Assembly (NCBI GenBank): GCA_947172415.1
Contig: OX359190.1
Location: forward strand, 5,890,001 to 5,954,000
DNA from: Chondrosia reniformis
Taxonomy: Eukaryota; Porifera; Demospongiae; Chondrillida; Chondrillidae
Length of the DNA: 64,000 nt
Direction of reading: 5' to 3'
Shown: piece after piece, positions 37,701 to 49,998 of the stretch
Layout: each line of letters begins with the position of its first letter
How positions within the stretch are numbered: the stretch's first letter is position 1
Position numbers and translations under genes: made by a program
The notes under the pieces: model-generated
What the model was told of the DNA's origin: nothing
The model's input: the letters and a program-made list of their open reading frames with translations, nothing else
Databases searched by the model: none

Positions 37701-40700
37701 TTCTAATTGTTTGAACTAGTTCTATGTACTAATTGTATGTACAAGATATGTACTAGTTACTAGTTTCTAGTTGTATGTACTATTTATAAGTACTAGTTGT
37801 ATGTACTATGTGTATGTACCAGTTGTTGATTCTTGTACTACTTATACTTTGTACTAGGTAGGTTCTAGTTGTATGTACTAGATACTTGTTGCATGTACTA
37901 GTTTTCTGAACTAGTTGTATGAACTAGTTGTATGTTCTGTTTATATGTACTAGTTATATGTACCAGTTATATGTACTAGTTTTATGTACCATTAGTATGT
38001 ACAAGTAATATTTACTAGCTGTGTGTACTATCTGTGTGTACTAATTGTATGCACTAGTTGTATGTACTAGTTGTATGTACTCAATACTATTTGTATGTAC
38101 TAGTCGAATGTAGTAGTTATTTGTACTAGTTGAATGTATAAGTAATGTGTAATTGTTGTATGTACTAGTTATATGTACTAGTTGCATGTACTAGTTGGAT
38201 GTACTAGTTGGATGTACTAGTTGGATGTACTAGTTGTATGTACTAGATGTTTTAACTAGTTTTAGGTTCTAGCACAAGTTATACTAAGTACTAGGAATGA
38301 ACTGGTTCTATGAACTACTTGTTTGTTGGTGTGAACATGTTTTTTGTACTAGTTGCATGTACTATATTTATGTACTGATTATATGTGTATGTACTAGTTA
38401 TATGTACCAGTTATATGTACTAGTTGAATGTACCACTATTGTGTAATTTTTGTATGTACTAGTTGTATGTACTACTTATATGTACCCGTTACATTTGTAT
38501 GTACTGGGTGTATGTACCAGTTGTTTGTACTAGATATGAACCAGTTGCATGTACAAGATATATGCACTAGTTCTTTGTACTAGCTGTATACTAGTTTTAT
38601 GAACTAGTTGTATGTACTAGTTGAATGTACTAGTTGTATGTACTAGTCGCATGTACTAGTTATATGTACTAGTTACTAGTTGTATGAACTAGTTGTACCT
38701 ATTAATTTTATGTACTAGTTGTATGGATATACCAGTTGTATGTACTAGCTATGTACTAGTTGTATGTTCTAGTTTTATGTACTAGTTTCTAGTTGTATGT
38801 ACCATGTGTGTGTACTATTCATATATACTAGTTATATGTTTATGTATTAGTTATATGTAGTAGGTGTTTGAACTTGTTATATGTACTAGTTGAAAGTACT
38901 AGATGTATGTGCTAATTGTATGTACAGGTTCTGTGTACTAGTTGTATGTTTATACTAGTTGTATATACCAGCTTTGTACTAGTTGTATGTTCTAGTTGTA
39001 TTAACTATTTGTATGTACTATTTGTATGTTTGTGTACTGGTTATATGTACTAGTTGTATGCGCAATCTGTATGTACTAGTTGTATGTATTATTTATATTT
39101 TCTAGATATATGTGTATGTGCTCGTTATATGTAGTAGGTGTATGTACTAGTTATATGTCCTAGTTGTTTGTGCTAGTTGTACATACGAGTTGAATGTACT
39201 AGTTGTATGTTCAAGTATTTTGTACTCGTTCTATGAATTAGTTGTATATACTAGTTACTAGTTGTATATACCAGTTGTATGTACTTTTTGTAAGTACTGG
39301 TTGTATGTACTAGGTGTATGTACTATTTTTATATAGTAGTTATATGTGTATGTACTGGTTATATGTAGCTGTTGTATGTTACAGTTGGATGTACAAGTTG
39401 CCTGTACTACGTGTATGCGCTAGCTGTATGTATAAGTTGTAGGTGCTAGTACTAGTTTTATTAGGTACTGAGTAGGAATTAGTTGTTTGTACTAGTTGTT
39501 AGGACTACTTTAACTTATTAGTTGTATATCCTGGTTCTATGAACCAGTATTAGCTAATATTTACTAGTTGTAAGTACTGGTTGTAAGTAGTAGTTGGATG
39601 TAGTGGTTGTATGTACTAATTGTGTGTGTTAGTTGTATGCACTATTTGTATGTATATACTAGTTGTATGTAGTACTAGTTGTATGTACTAGTTTTCTGTT
39701 TATCTAGTGGTTGTATATACTAGTTGAATGTACTAGCTGTATATACTACTTGTATGTACTCGATACTATTTGTATGGACCAATCAAATGTAATAGTTATA
39801 TGTACTAGTTGTATGTATTAGTTTTATGTACTAGTTATAAATTGTATGTACTAGTTGTATGTACTAGTTGTAGGTTCAAGTCCTAGTCATATTAGGTAAT
39901 AGCGAGTTGCTAGTTGTATGTACTAGTTACTAATTGTATGTACTAGTTGCATGTACCAGTTGTGTGTAATTGTACTAGTTGTAGGTACTAATACTAGTTA
40001 TATTTCCTAGTTATAGGTGCTAGTTGTATGTACTAGTTGTATGTTATAGTTGCATGTACTAGTTAGATGTACTAGTTACTAGTTGTGTGAACTAGTTGTA
40101 CTTACTAATTCTATGTACTAATTGTATGTACTCTTTGTATGTATATATTAGTTTTATGTACTAGTTAAATGTACTAGTGTTTATATATATACTAGTTGTA
40201 TATACCAGTTTCTAGTTGAATATACTAGATTTATGTACTATTTGTAATTACTAGGTTTATGTGTATGTACTAGTTGTATGTAGTAGGTGTATGTACTAGT
40301 TATATGTCCTAGTTGTTTGTCCTAGTTATATGGACTAGTTGAATGTACTAGTTGTATGTACAAATTGTATGTGCTAGGTGTGTGTACTATTTGGTATGTA
40401 CTAGTAGTATGTACTATTTGTATGTACTAGTTATGTACCAGTTGTACTTAATAGTTGTATGTACATACTAGTTGTTAATATTAGCTATGTACTAGATGTA
40501 TATTCAAGTTGTATGTTCTATATAGTATTTTGTACTCGTTCTATAAACTAGTAGCCTTTACTAGTTTCTAGTTGTAAGTATTAGTTATAAGTACTAGTTG
40601 CATGTACTATGTGTATGTACCAGTTGTTGTACTAGTTATACTATGTACTAGGTAGATTCCATTTGTATGTATTAGATACTTGTTTCATGTATTAGTTGTA

Positions 40701-41758
40701 TGAACTAGTTTTATGTACAACTTGTATGGACTAGCTGTATGTAATATTTGTATGTATTAGTTGTATGTACTAGGTGAATGTTGTAGTTGTACGTTCTAAT
40801 TGTTTGAACTAGTTCTGTGTACTAATTGTATGTACTAGGTATGTACTAGTCGCTAGTTTCTAGTTGTATGTACTAGTTGTATGTACTAGTTGTTAGCACC
40901 CAATACTATTTGTATCTACTAGTCGAATGTAGTAGTTATTTGTACTAGTTGAATGTATAAGTAATGTGTAATTGTTGTATGTACCATTTTTATGTACTAG
41001 TTGTATGTACTAGTTGTATATACTAGATGTTTGAACTAATTTTAGGTTCTAGTGCAAGTTATACTAGGTACTAGGAATGAACTAGTTCTATGAACTACTT
41101 GTTTGTTTGTGTGAACTAGTTTTCTGTACTACTTGTAAATACTATATTTATGTGCTAATTATATGTGTATGTATTAGTCATATGTAATACCTATATGTAC
41201 TAGTTATTTGTACTAGTTGCATGAACTAGTTGCTTGTACTAGTAGTATATACTAGTTGATGGTTCTAATCCTAATTATGCTAGGTACTAGGGAGGAACTA
41301 GTTGTATATACTAGACACTAGTTGTATGTACTAGTTATATGTACTAGTTATATGTACTAGTTGTATTTACTACTTATATGTCTAGTTGTATGTACTAGTT
41401 GTATGTACTATGTATATGGACTCGTTACATTTGTATGTACTGGTTGTACGTACTACTTGTTTGTACTAGTTGTATATACTAGTTTTACGTACTATTTCTA
41501 TGTACTATATATATTAATACATGTACTAGGTACATGTATTACTTGTATATACTAGCTGTATTAGCTGGTTGTATGTACGAATTCTATGTACTACTTGTAT
41601 GTACTAGTTGTATTTACTAGTTGTATGTACTAGTCGCAAGTACTAGTTATATGTACTAGTTACTAGTTGTATGAACTAGTTGTACCTATTAATTTTATGT
41701 ACTAGTTGTATGTTCTAGTTGTATGTATACAGCAGTTGTATGTACTAGTTAAATGTAC
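31736..41758 (-). repeat. 13-bp satellite, - orientation, with 768-bp duplication
   Basis: About 10 kb of complement-oriented satellite. The first ~600 bp mirror 8995 back to about 8400. Higher-order structure is clear: markers of type TTATACTAGGTACTAGG recur (35090, 38285, 41060) with near-identical surroundings. The frame at 41361-41555 is satellite translation. No gene seen. Confidence 0.92.
32101..33636 (-). repeat. 768-bp tandem duplication, apparently identical copies
   Basis: 32101-32868 is repeated directly as 32869-33636. Line-by-line comparison showed no difference in the parts I checked, although other satellite repeats differ by several percent. This is either a very recent duplication or an assembly error. 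Confidence 0.9.
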
Positions 41759-42023
41759 TTATCAGGGGCTGTTTTATGTATAATATGAGTTCATACTCAA
41801 GTTTTGTAACACTTATTTTATACGTCAATACATCGTTTTTGCAAATGGCGGCGTTCAGGAAGCTTTGGTTAACAAAGCTTTTCCATCGTTATTTATAAAG
41901 TTCAGGACACTCAAATTTTAGTATTCCGAATGTATATATCAAATCCCAATGATGCGGCCAAGTAGTTCAAGTTAATTCGGGGGGCGGCAGCCCCATGAGT
42001 TTTTAAACTCGAAATACTTCTTT
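41759..42023. mobile_element. Short element C with shared terminal module
   Basis: A 265-bp insertion starting near TATCAGGGGCTG. Inside is AAATGGCGGCGTTCAGGAAG. The end has a GGGGC/GCCCC hairpin, then GAGTTTTTAAACTC (6-bp arms, 2-nt loop) and GAAATACTTCTTT. D is about 80 percent alike over most of its length; B shares the end and a similar AATGGCGGACGTTC motif. No coding capacity; non-autonomous, class unresolved. Confidence 0.75.
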
Positions 42024-45000
42024 TATATATATACTAGTTGTATGTAATAGTTTCAAATTGTATTTACTAGTTTTATGTACTAGTTGTATGTACTATGTGG
42101 ATGCACTATTTATTTGAACTAGTTAAATTTTTATGTATTAGTTATATGTAGTAGGTGTGTGTACCAGTTATATATACTAGTTGAAAGTACTAGTTGTATG
42201 TACTAGTTGTGCGTACTAGAACTAACTATAGTTATATGTACTATTTGTATGCACTAGTTTTATGAACTAGTTCTATTTATATTTACTAGTTGTAGGTACT
42301 AGTTATATGTAGCAGATGTATGTACTATTTGTAACTATTATTTGTATGTACTATGGGCATGTACTATTTATAAGTATCAGTTATATGTATGTAGTAGTTA
42401 TATGTTTGTGATCTAGTTATATATACTAGTTGTATGCACTATCTGTATGTACTAGTTGTATGTACTGTTTATAATTACAAGTTATATGTGTATTTACTAG
42501 TTATATGTAGTTGGTGTATGTACTAGTTATATATACTAGTTGTTTGTCCTAGTTGTATGTACTAGTTGAATGTACTAGTTATATGTACTAGTTCTAGTTG
42601 TATGAACTAGTTGTACGTACTAATGGTAAATACTAGTTGTATAAACTAAATGTGTGTACTAGTTTTATGAACTGGTTGTATGTACTAGTTGAATGTACTA
42701 GTTGCATGTACTGGTTATATGTACTAGTTAATAGTTCTGGGAACTAGTTGGACGACCTAATTGTAAATACTAGTTGTATGAACTAGTTGTTTGTATATAA
42801 TAGTTGTATGAATTAGTTAAATGTACTAGTTTTATGTATATATTAGTTGTATGTACTAGTTTCTAGTTGCATGTACTAGTTTTATGTACTAGTTATATAT
42901 ACTATATGGATGCACTATTCACATGTATTAATTGCAGAAGGTGTGTAGAAGGTGTGTACTAGTTATAGATCCTAGTTTTATGTACTTGTTCTATGTACTA
43001 GTAGTTGTATGGACTTCTTGTTCGTAGTATGTTTATGTACTATTTATATGTACTAGTTACATTGTTATGTAATAGTTATATGTGGTAGATGTGTGTACTA
43101 GTTATATGAACTAATTTCAAGTACTAGTTGTATGTACTAGTTGTATGGACTAGTACTATTTATATTTACCAGTAGTAGGTACTAGTTGTATGTACTAGTT
43201 GTATGTATATACTAGTTGTATGTACTAGGTATGTACTGGTTTTATGTTCTAGTTATATGTACTAGTTGTATGTACAAGCGGTAGGTTCTTGTACTAGTTA
43301 CACTAGGCGCTAGGAAGGTACTAGTTATATGTACTATATACTAATTGGATGAAATTGTTGTATGTACTAGTTGTATGTACTATTTATAATTATTAGGTAA
43401 AAGTGTATGTACTAGTTATATGTAGTAGGTGCATGTACTATTTATATGTCCTACTTGTTTTTCCTAGTTGTGTGTAGTAGTTATGTACTAGTTAAATATA
43501 CAAGTTGTACATTCTAGAATTATGTACTCATTCTGTGAGCTAGTTGTATATACTAGTTTCTAGTTGTATGTACTAGTTGTAAGTACTAGTTTTATGTACT
43601 GGTTGTATGTACTAGTTGTGTGTACTATTTATAATTACAAGGTATGTGTATTTACTAGCTATATGTAGTAGGGGTATGTACTAGTTATATGTCCTGGCTG
43701 TTTGTCGTAGTTGTATGGACTAGTTGAATGTACTAATTGTATGTACAAATTGTATATACTAGGTGTATGTAGTGGTTGTATGTTCTAATTGTTTTAACTC
43801 AGTTCTATGTACTAATTGTTGGTACTAGTTATGTACAAGTTGTATAAACCAGTTTTAAGTGCTATATAGTTCTGGGTACTAGTTGTATGTACTAATTGTA
43901 TGCACTAGGTATGTTCTAGTTACTAGTTTCTAGTTGTAAGTACTAGTTGTAAATACTAGTTGTATGTACTTTGTGTATGTACCAGTTGTTGATTCTTGTA
44001 CTACTTATACTATGTACTAGGTAGGTTGTAGTTGTATATACTAGATACTTGTTGCATGTACTACTTGTATGAACTAGTTTTATGAACTAGTTGTATGTAC
44101 TCAATACTATTTCTATGTACTAGTCGAATGTAGGAGTTATTTCTACTAGTTGAATGTATAAGTATTGGGTAATTGTTGTATATACTAGTTATATGTACTA
44201 GTTGTGTGTACTCTTTTATGTACTGTTTGCATGTACTAGTTGTATGTACTAGATGTTTGAATTAGTTTTAGGTTCTAGTACAAGTTATACTAGGTACTAG
44301 GAATTAACCAGTTCTATGAACTACTTGTTTGTTTGTTTGAACTAGTTTTCTGTACTAGTTGTATGTACTATATTTATGTACTAGTTATATGTGTATATAC
44401 TAGTCATATGTATTAGTTATGTGTACTAGTTATATGTACTAGTTGTATGTACTACTTATATGTACTCGTTACATTTGTATGTACTGGGTGTATGTACTAG
44501 TTGTTTGTATGTACTAGTTATATATACTATTTGTACGTACTATTTATATGTACTATATATATGTGTATGTGCTAGGTATATGTATTACTTGTAGGTACTA
44601 GCTGTATTAGCTGGTTGTATGTACTAATTCTATGTACTAGTTGTATGCAATAGTTGAATTTACTATTTGTATGTTCTATTTATATATGTGTGTACTAGTT
44701 CTATGTACTAATTGTTGGTACTAGGTGAGTACTAGTTACTAGTTTCTAGTTGTATGTACTAGTTGTAAGTACTAGTTGTATGAACTATGTGTATGTACCA
44801 GTTGTTGATTCTTGTACTACTAATACTATATACTAGGTAGGTTCTAGCTGTATGTACTAGATACTTGTTGCATGTACTAGTTGTAGGAACTAGTTTTATG
44901 TACTGTTTATATGTACTAGTTATATATACCAGTTATATGTACTCTAAAGTTTTCTGTACTAGTAGTATGTACTAGTTATATTTACTAGCTGTATGTACTA

Positions 45001-46263
45001 TCCGTGTGTTCTAATTGTATGCACTAGTTGTATGTTTGTATGTACTAGTCGAATGTAGTAGTTTTTTCTACTAGTTGAATGTATAAGTAGTGGGTAATGT
45101 TTGTATGTATTAGTTATATGTACCAGTTGTGTGTACTCTTTGTCTGTACTAGTTGTATGTACTAGTTGTATGTTCTATTGTCTAATTGTATGTACTAGTG
45201 TTATGTACTAGCTGTATTTACTAGGTGTATGTTGTAGTTGTATGTTCTAATTGTTGGAACTAGTTCTATGTACTAATTGTATATACTAAGTATATACTAG
45301 TTACTAGTTTCTAGTTGTATGTACTAATTGTAAGTACTAGTTGTATGTACTATGTGTATGTACCAGTTGTTGATCCCTGTACTAGTTATACTATGTACTA
45401 GGTAGGTTGTAGTTGTATGTACTAGATACTTGTTGAATGTACTAGTTGTATGAACTAGTTTTATGAACTAGTTGTATGTACTGTTTATATGTACCAGTTA
45501 TATGTACTAGTAGTATGTACTAGTTATAATTACTAGCTTTATGTACTATTTGTGTGTACTAATTGTATGCACTAGTTGTATGTACTAGTTGTATGTACTC
45601 AATACTATTGTATGTACTAATCGAATGTAGTAGTTATTTGCACTAGTTCAATGTATAAGTAGTGGGTAATTGTGGTATGTACTAGTTATTTGTACTAGTT
45701 GTATGTACTATATTTATGTACTAGTTATATGTACTAGTTGTATGTTATAGTTGTATGTACTACTTATATGTACTCGTTACATTTGTATATACTGAGTGTA
45801 TTGATGTTTTTGTATGTATTTATGTATTCCTAGTACTAGGTACTAGGTTCTAGAAATGAACTAGTTCTATGAACTACTTGTTTGTTTGTGTGAACTAGTG
45901 TTCTGTACTAGTTGTATGTACTATATTTATGTACTAGTTATATGTACTAGTTGTATGTACTATTTGTATGTACTACTTATATGTACTCGTTACATTTGTA
46001 TGTACAGGGTGTATGTACTAGTTGTATGTACTTTTTACATTTACTAGGTATACGTGTATTGTGCTAGTTATATGTAGTAGGTGTATGTACTATTTACATG
46101 GCCTAGTTGTATGTACTAGTTGCATGCACTAGTTGTATGGACTAGTTGTATATACTAGTCGCATGTACTAATTATATATACTAGTTACTAATTTTATGAA
46201 CTACTTGTACCTCCTAATTTTATGAACTACTTGTTACTACGAATATTATGTACTACTTGTATA
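42024..46263 (-). repeat. 13-bp satellite, - orientation
   Basis: Complement-oriented satellite. The 46.0-46.23 kb part mirrors 47.2-47.42 kb, including the unusual variant TACGTGTATTGTGCTAG against TAGTACAATACACGTA, so it is the left arm of a second inverted repeat. No gene seen. Confidence 0.92.
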
Positions 46264-46649
46264 CCTTATATTGTTTTCATTTGCCGATTACGTTGTATGG
46301 CTTCATGTTACGGAAAGAGTATATATATATATCTATATATATAAAACAGGTTAATACGCAACTATTATAACACTTATTTTATACGTCGATATTTGTATAA
46401 TACTAGTTCATACGCAACTATTGTAACACTTAATTTATACGTCAATACATGGTTTTTGCAAATGGCGGCGTTCAGGAAGCTTTAGTTTACGAAGCTTTTC
46501 CAACGTTATTTATAAAGTTCAGGACACTAAATCGTCCTCAATCGTTAGTATTACGAATATATATATTAAATCCCAACGATGTGGCCAAGTAGTTCCAGTT
46601 AATGCGGGGGCGGTAGCCCCACGAGTTTCTAAACTCGAAATACTTGTTT
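46264..46649. mobile_element. Short element D with shared terminal module
   Basis: A 386-bp relative of C. It carries an (AT)n stretch (about 46320-46342) and an internal near-duplication of a segment containing CGCAACTATT.TAACACTTA (about 46355 and 46407), then the AAATGGCGGCGTTC part, the GGGGGC hairpin, GAGTTTCTAAACTC and TACTTGTTT. It is inserted close to the axis of the second inverted repeat. The right arm lacks it. Confidence 0.75.
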
Positions 46650-46740
46650 GTACTAGTTGTATGTATATACCAGTTGTAGACTAGTTAAATGTACTAGTTA
46701 TATATATATACTAGATGTATATTCTAGTTTCTAGTTGTAG
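46650..46740 (-). repeat. 13-bp satellite, - orientation, up to strand switch
   Basis: The last complement-oriented stretch; the flip to forward satellite falls at about 46740. It mirrors about 47110-47180. Confidence 0.9.
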
Positions 46741-47571
46741 TATCTAGTACATACAACTAGAACCTCCCTAGTACATAGTATAAGTAGTACAAGAATCAGC
46801 AACTGGTACATACACATAGTACAAACAATTAGTACTTACAACTATTACATACAACTAGAAACTAGTAACTAGTGCATACCTGTACATACAATTAGTACAT
46901 AGAACTAGTTCAAACAATTAGAACATACAACTAGTACAAAGCTAGTACATACAACTCATATAAACATACAACTAGTACACCAAACGTATACAAACAATTA
47001 GCACATACAACTAGTACTTTTAACTAGTACATATAATAAGTTCACACACCTACTACATATAATTAATACATAAACATATAACTAGTATATATGAATAGTA
47101 CATACACATAATTACATACAACTAAAAATTAGTACATACAACTAGTATATATATAAAACTAGTACCTTTAGCTAGTACATACAAGTATTACATAAATTTC
47201 GTAGGTACAACTAGTTCATAAAATAAGTAACTAGTAAATATAATTAGTACATGCGACTAGTATATACAACTAGTCCATACAACTAGTACATGCAACTAGT
47301 ACATACAAATAGGCCATATAACAAGTACATACACCTACTACATATAACTAGTACAATACACGTATACCTAGTAAATGTAAATAGTATCTACAACTAGTAC
47401 ATACAGCTAGTGCATACAACTAGTACATATAACTAGTACACACACATATAAATAGTACATAAAAATAGTAAATACAACTAATATATACAACTAGTACATA
47501 GACTTAGTACATACAACCAGCTAATACAGCTAGTACCCACAATTAGTACATATAACTAGTACATAAACATA
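46741..47571 (+). repeat. 13-bp satellite, + orientation; loop and right arm of second inverted repeat
   Basis: 46745-47110 has no mirrored partner (loop). 47110-47420 pairs with 46740 back to about 46000, skipping D. No gene seen. Confidence 0.9.
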
Positions 47572-48332
47572 TCAGGGAGTACGGTAGTACTCCCTATGTA
47601 GGGATGACATGTTTTTTCGCATTCCCCATACATCGGTATAGGAGCAAAATCCCGAAATAAGCCGAAAATCGACAAAATAAGGCTATGTATAGCTAAATAT
47701 ACAATATACATACTCTAAATAGACCTTAAAGGCAAGCGAATATGTCCCACTGGCAAAATAATAAACTTTAAAAATTCCCGTTTTCGTCTTCTTCATATTC
47801 TTCTTATTATTATTCTTCTTCTTCGTCAGCCATAACTAAAAAACTAAAAAACCTTTTGGACTAATTGTTAAACGAAACTATTGCAAATTTTCCGAACTGT
47901 ATTCTTTTGTAGAAGCGAGAGCGATAACGCTATTATTGAGTATTACGGTTTTCATGGCCCCAGAGGCAAGGCCTCAATAAATTGGCCATTTTAATGACGT
48001 CGTAATAAGTCGAAGATATCAAAACCAAAATGGGTTTTAATACAATCGAATTCCTAGCTTAGGCTCCATAAAAAGTACAGAAACTAGAGAAAAATAAAAA
48101 TTTTCTACCAAAATAGTGAAGATGCAGGAATGGCACAAAAAGCACATAAACAAGAAAGGGATGTTACACAGTGAAGTATTAGCAATGCATGAATCCTACA
48201 AGCAAGGGTGTTGTATGATTCATGCATATATAGCTAATGCTTCACTGTGTAACATCCCTTTCTTGTTTATGTGCTTTTTGTGCCATCCCTACATCTTTAC
48301 TATTTTTGTAGAAATTTTTTATTTTTCTCTAG
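47572..48332 (+). mobile_element. Foldback element F with Helitron-type junctions
   Basis: A 761-bp insertion in satellite whose undisturbed form is seen at about 4620 (AAACATATATATAGTAC). Removing TC...CTAG restores that sequence exactly with no duplication, as in an insertion between A and T. After the 5' TC comes a hairpin AGGGAGTAC/GTACTCCCT (loop GGTA). A CTT/ATT-rich middle (about 47785-47825) follows, then a long foldback: arms 48084-48195 and 48217-48332 with a 21-nt loop. No Rep/helicase is encoded. A Helitron hairpin would be expected near CTAG, not at TC, so the class remains open. Confidence 0.75.
48084..48332. repeat. Long terminal hairpin of F
   Basis: Arms of about 112 and 116 bp that pair with few mismatches around a 21-nt loop (48196-48216). 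A transcript would form a long double-stranded stem. The 78-codon frame at 48116-48352 is a by-product of the arm. Confidence 0.9.
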
Positions 48333-49998
48333 TATATAGTACATATAAATAGTACGTACAACTAGTATATATAACTAGTACAAAAAACAAATACACCCCG
48401 TACATACAAATGTAACAAGTACATATAAGTAGTACATACAACTAGTACATATAAATAGTACATATAACTAATACATATAACTAGTACATATAACTAATAC
48501 ATACATCTAGTCTAGTATATACAACTGGTACCTCCCTAGTACGTAGTACAATTAGGACTAGAACCTACAACTACTATATACTGCTAGTACATACAACTAG
48601 TACATGCAACTAGTGCATACAATTAGTACAAACGAACAGTACATACAACTAGTACTTACAACTAGTACATACAACTACAAACTAGTAATTCGTATATACT
48701 TAGTACTTACAATTAGTACATAGAACTAGTTTAAACAATTAGAACATACAACTACCACATACACCTAGTACGTACAAATAGTATTTAAAACTAGTTCATA
48801 TAACTAGTACATAACTAGTAAATTTCTAGTATATACAATTAGTACATAGAACTAGTTCAAGCAATTAGAACATACAACTACTACATACACCTAGTAAATA
48901 CTATTTGTACATACAATTACTACATACAAATAGTACATGCAACTAGTACATAAAGCTAGACTATACAACTAATAACTAGTACATACAACTAGTACATAGC
49001 TACTACTTACAACTAGTATATACATACAATTAGTGCATACAACTAATACAGACAATTAGTACATACAACTACTACATTCAACTACTACATACAACCAGAA
49101 CCTACAACTAGTAAATATAAGTAGTACTAGTACATAGAACTAGTACATAGAACTAATTCGTTATAGTAGTACTTACAACTAGTGCATACAACTAATGCCT
49201 ACTTAGTACCTTCTATAACTAGTACTAGAACCTACAACTAGTACTAGAACCTACAACTAGTACATAGAGCTAGCGCATACACGTAGTACAGGCAACTTGT
49301 ACATACAACTGTTACATACAACTACTACATATAACCCGTACATACACATAAAACTAGTATATAAAAATAGTACATACACTTAGTACATACAACAAGTACA
49401 TACAAAATGTACATACATCTAGTACATACAACTAGTACACACAACTAGAAACTAGTACATACACCTAGTTCAAAGAACGAGTGCATAATACTAGAACATA
49501 CAACTTGTATATACAACTAGTACATAGCAACTGCATACAACTAGTATATACATACAACTAGTGCGTACAACTGGTACATAACTACTACATACAACTTGAA
49601 CATAACTAGTACATAGAACTTGTACGTAGTACGAGTACATAAAACTGGCATATACAACTACTACATAAACAACAAACTAGTATATACACACAACTAGTAC
49701 ATAGCTAGTTTTTACAATTAGTATATACATACAACTAGTACATAAAACTAGTACAAACAATTAGTACATACAACTACTACATCCAACCACTACATACAAC
49801 CAGTACCTACATCTAGTAAATATAACTAGAACTAGTACATACAACTAGTACATTCAACAAGTACATACAAAACGTACATACAACTAGTACATACAACTAG
49901 TACATACAACTAGTACACACAACTAGAAACCAGTACACACAACTAGTACACACAACTAGAAACTAGTACATACACCTAGTTCAAAGAACGAGTGCATA
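48333..49998 (+). repeat. 13-bp satellite, + orientation
   Basis: Forward satellite. 48.70-49.10 kb is a copy of 55.5-55.87 kb without the G fragment. 49430-49494 is repeated at 49950-49998 and gives the uninterrupted form of the H insertion site. No gene seen. Confidence 0.92.

Noticed and set aside
48116-48352. 78-codon frame in element F
   Set aside because: It lies across both arms of the long hairpin; the peptide is an artefact of the foldback.
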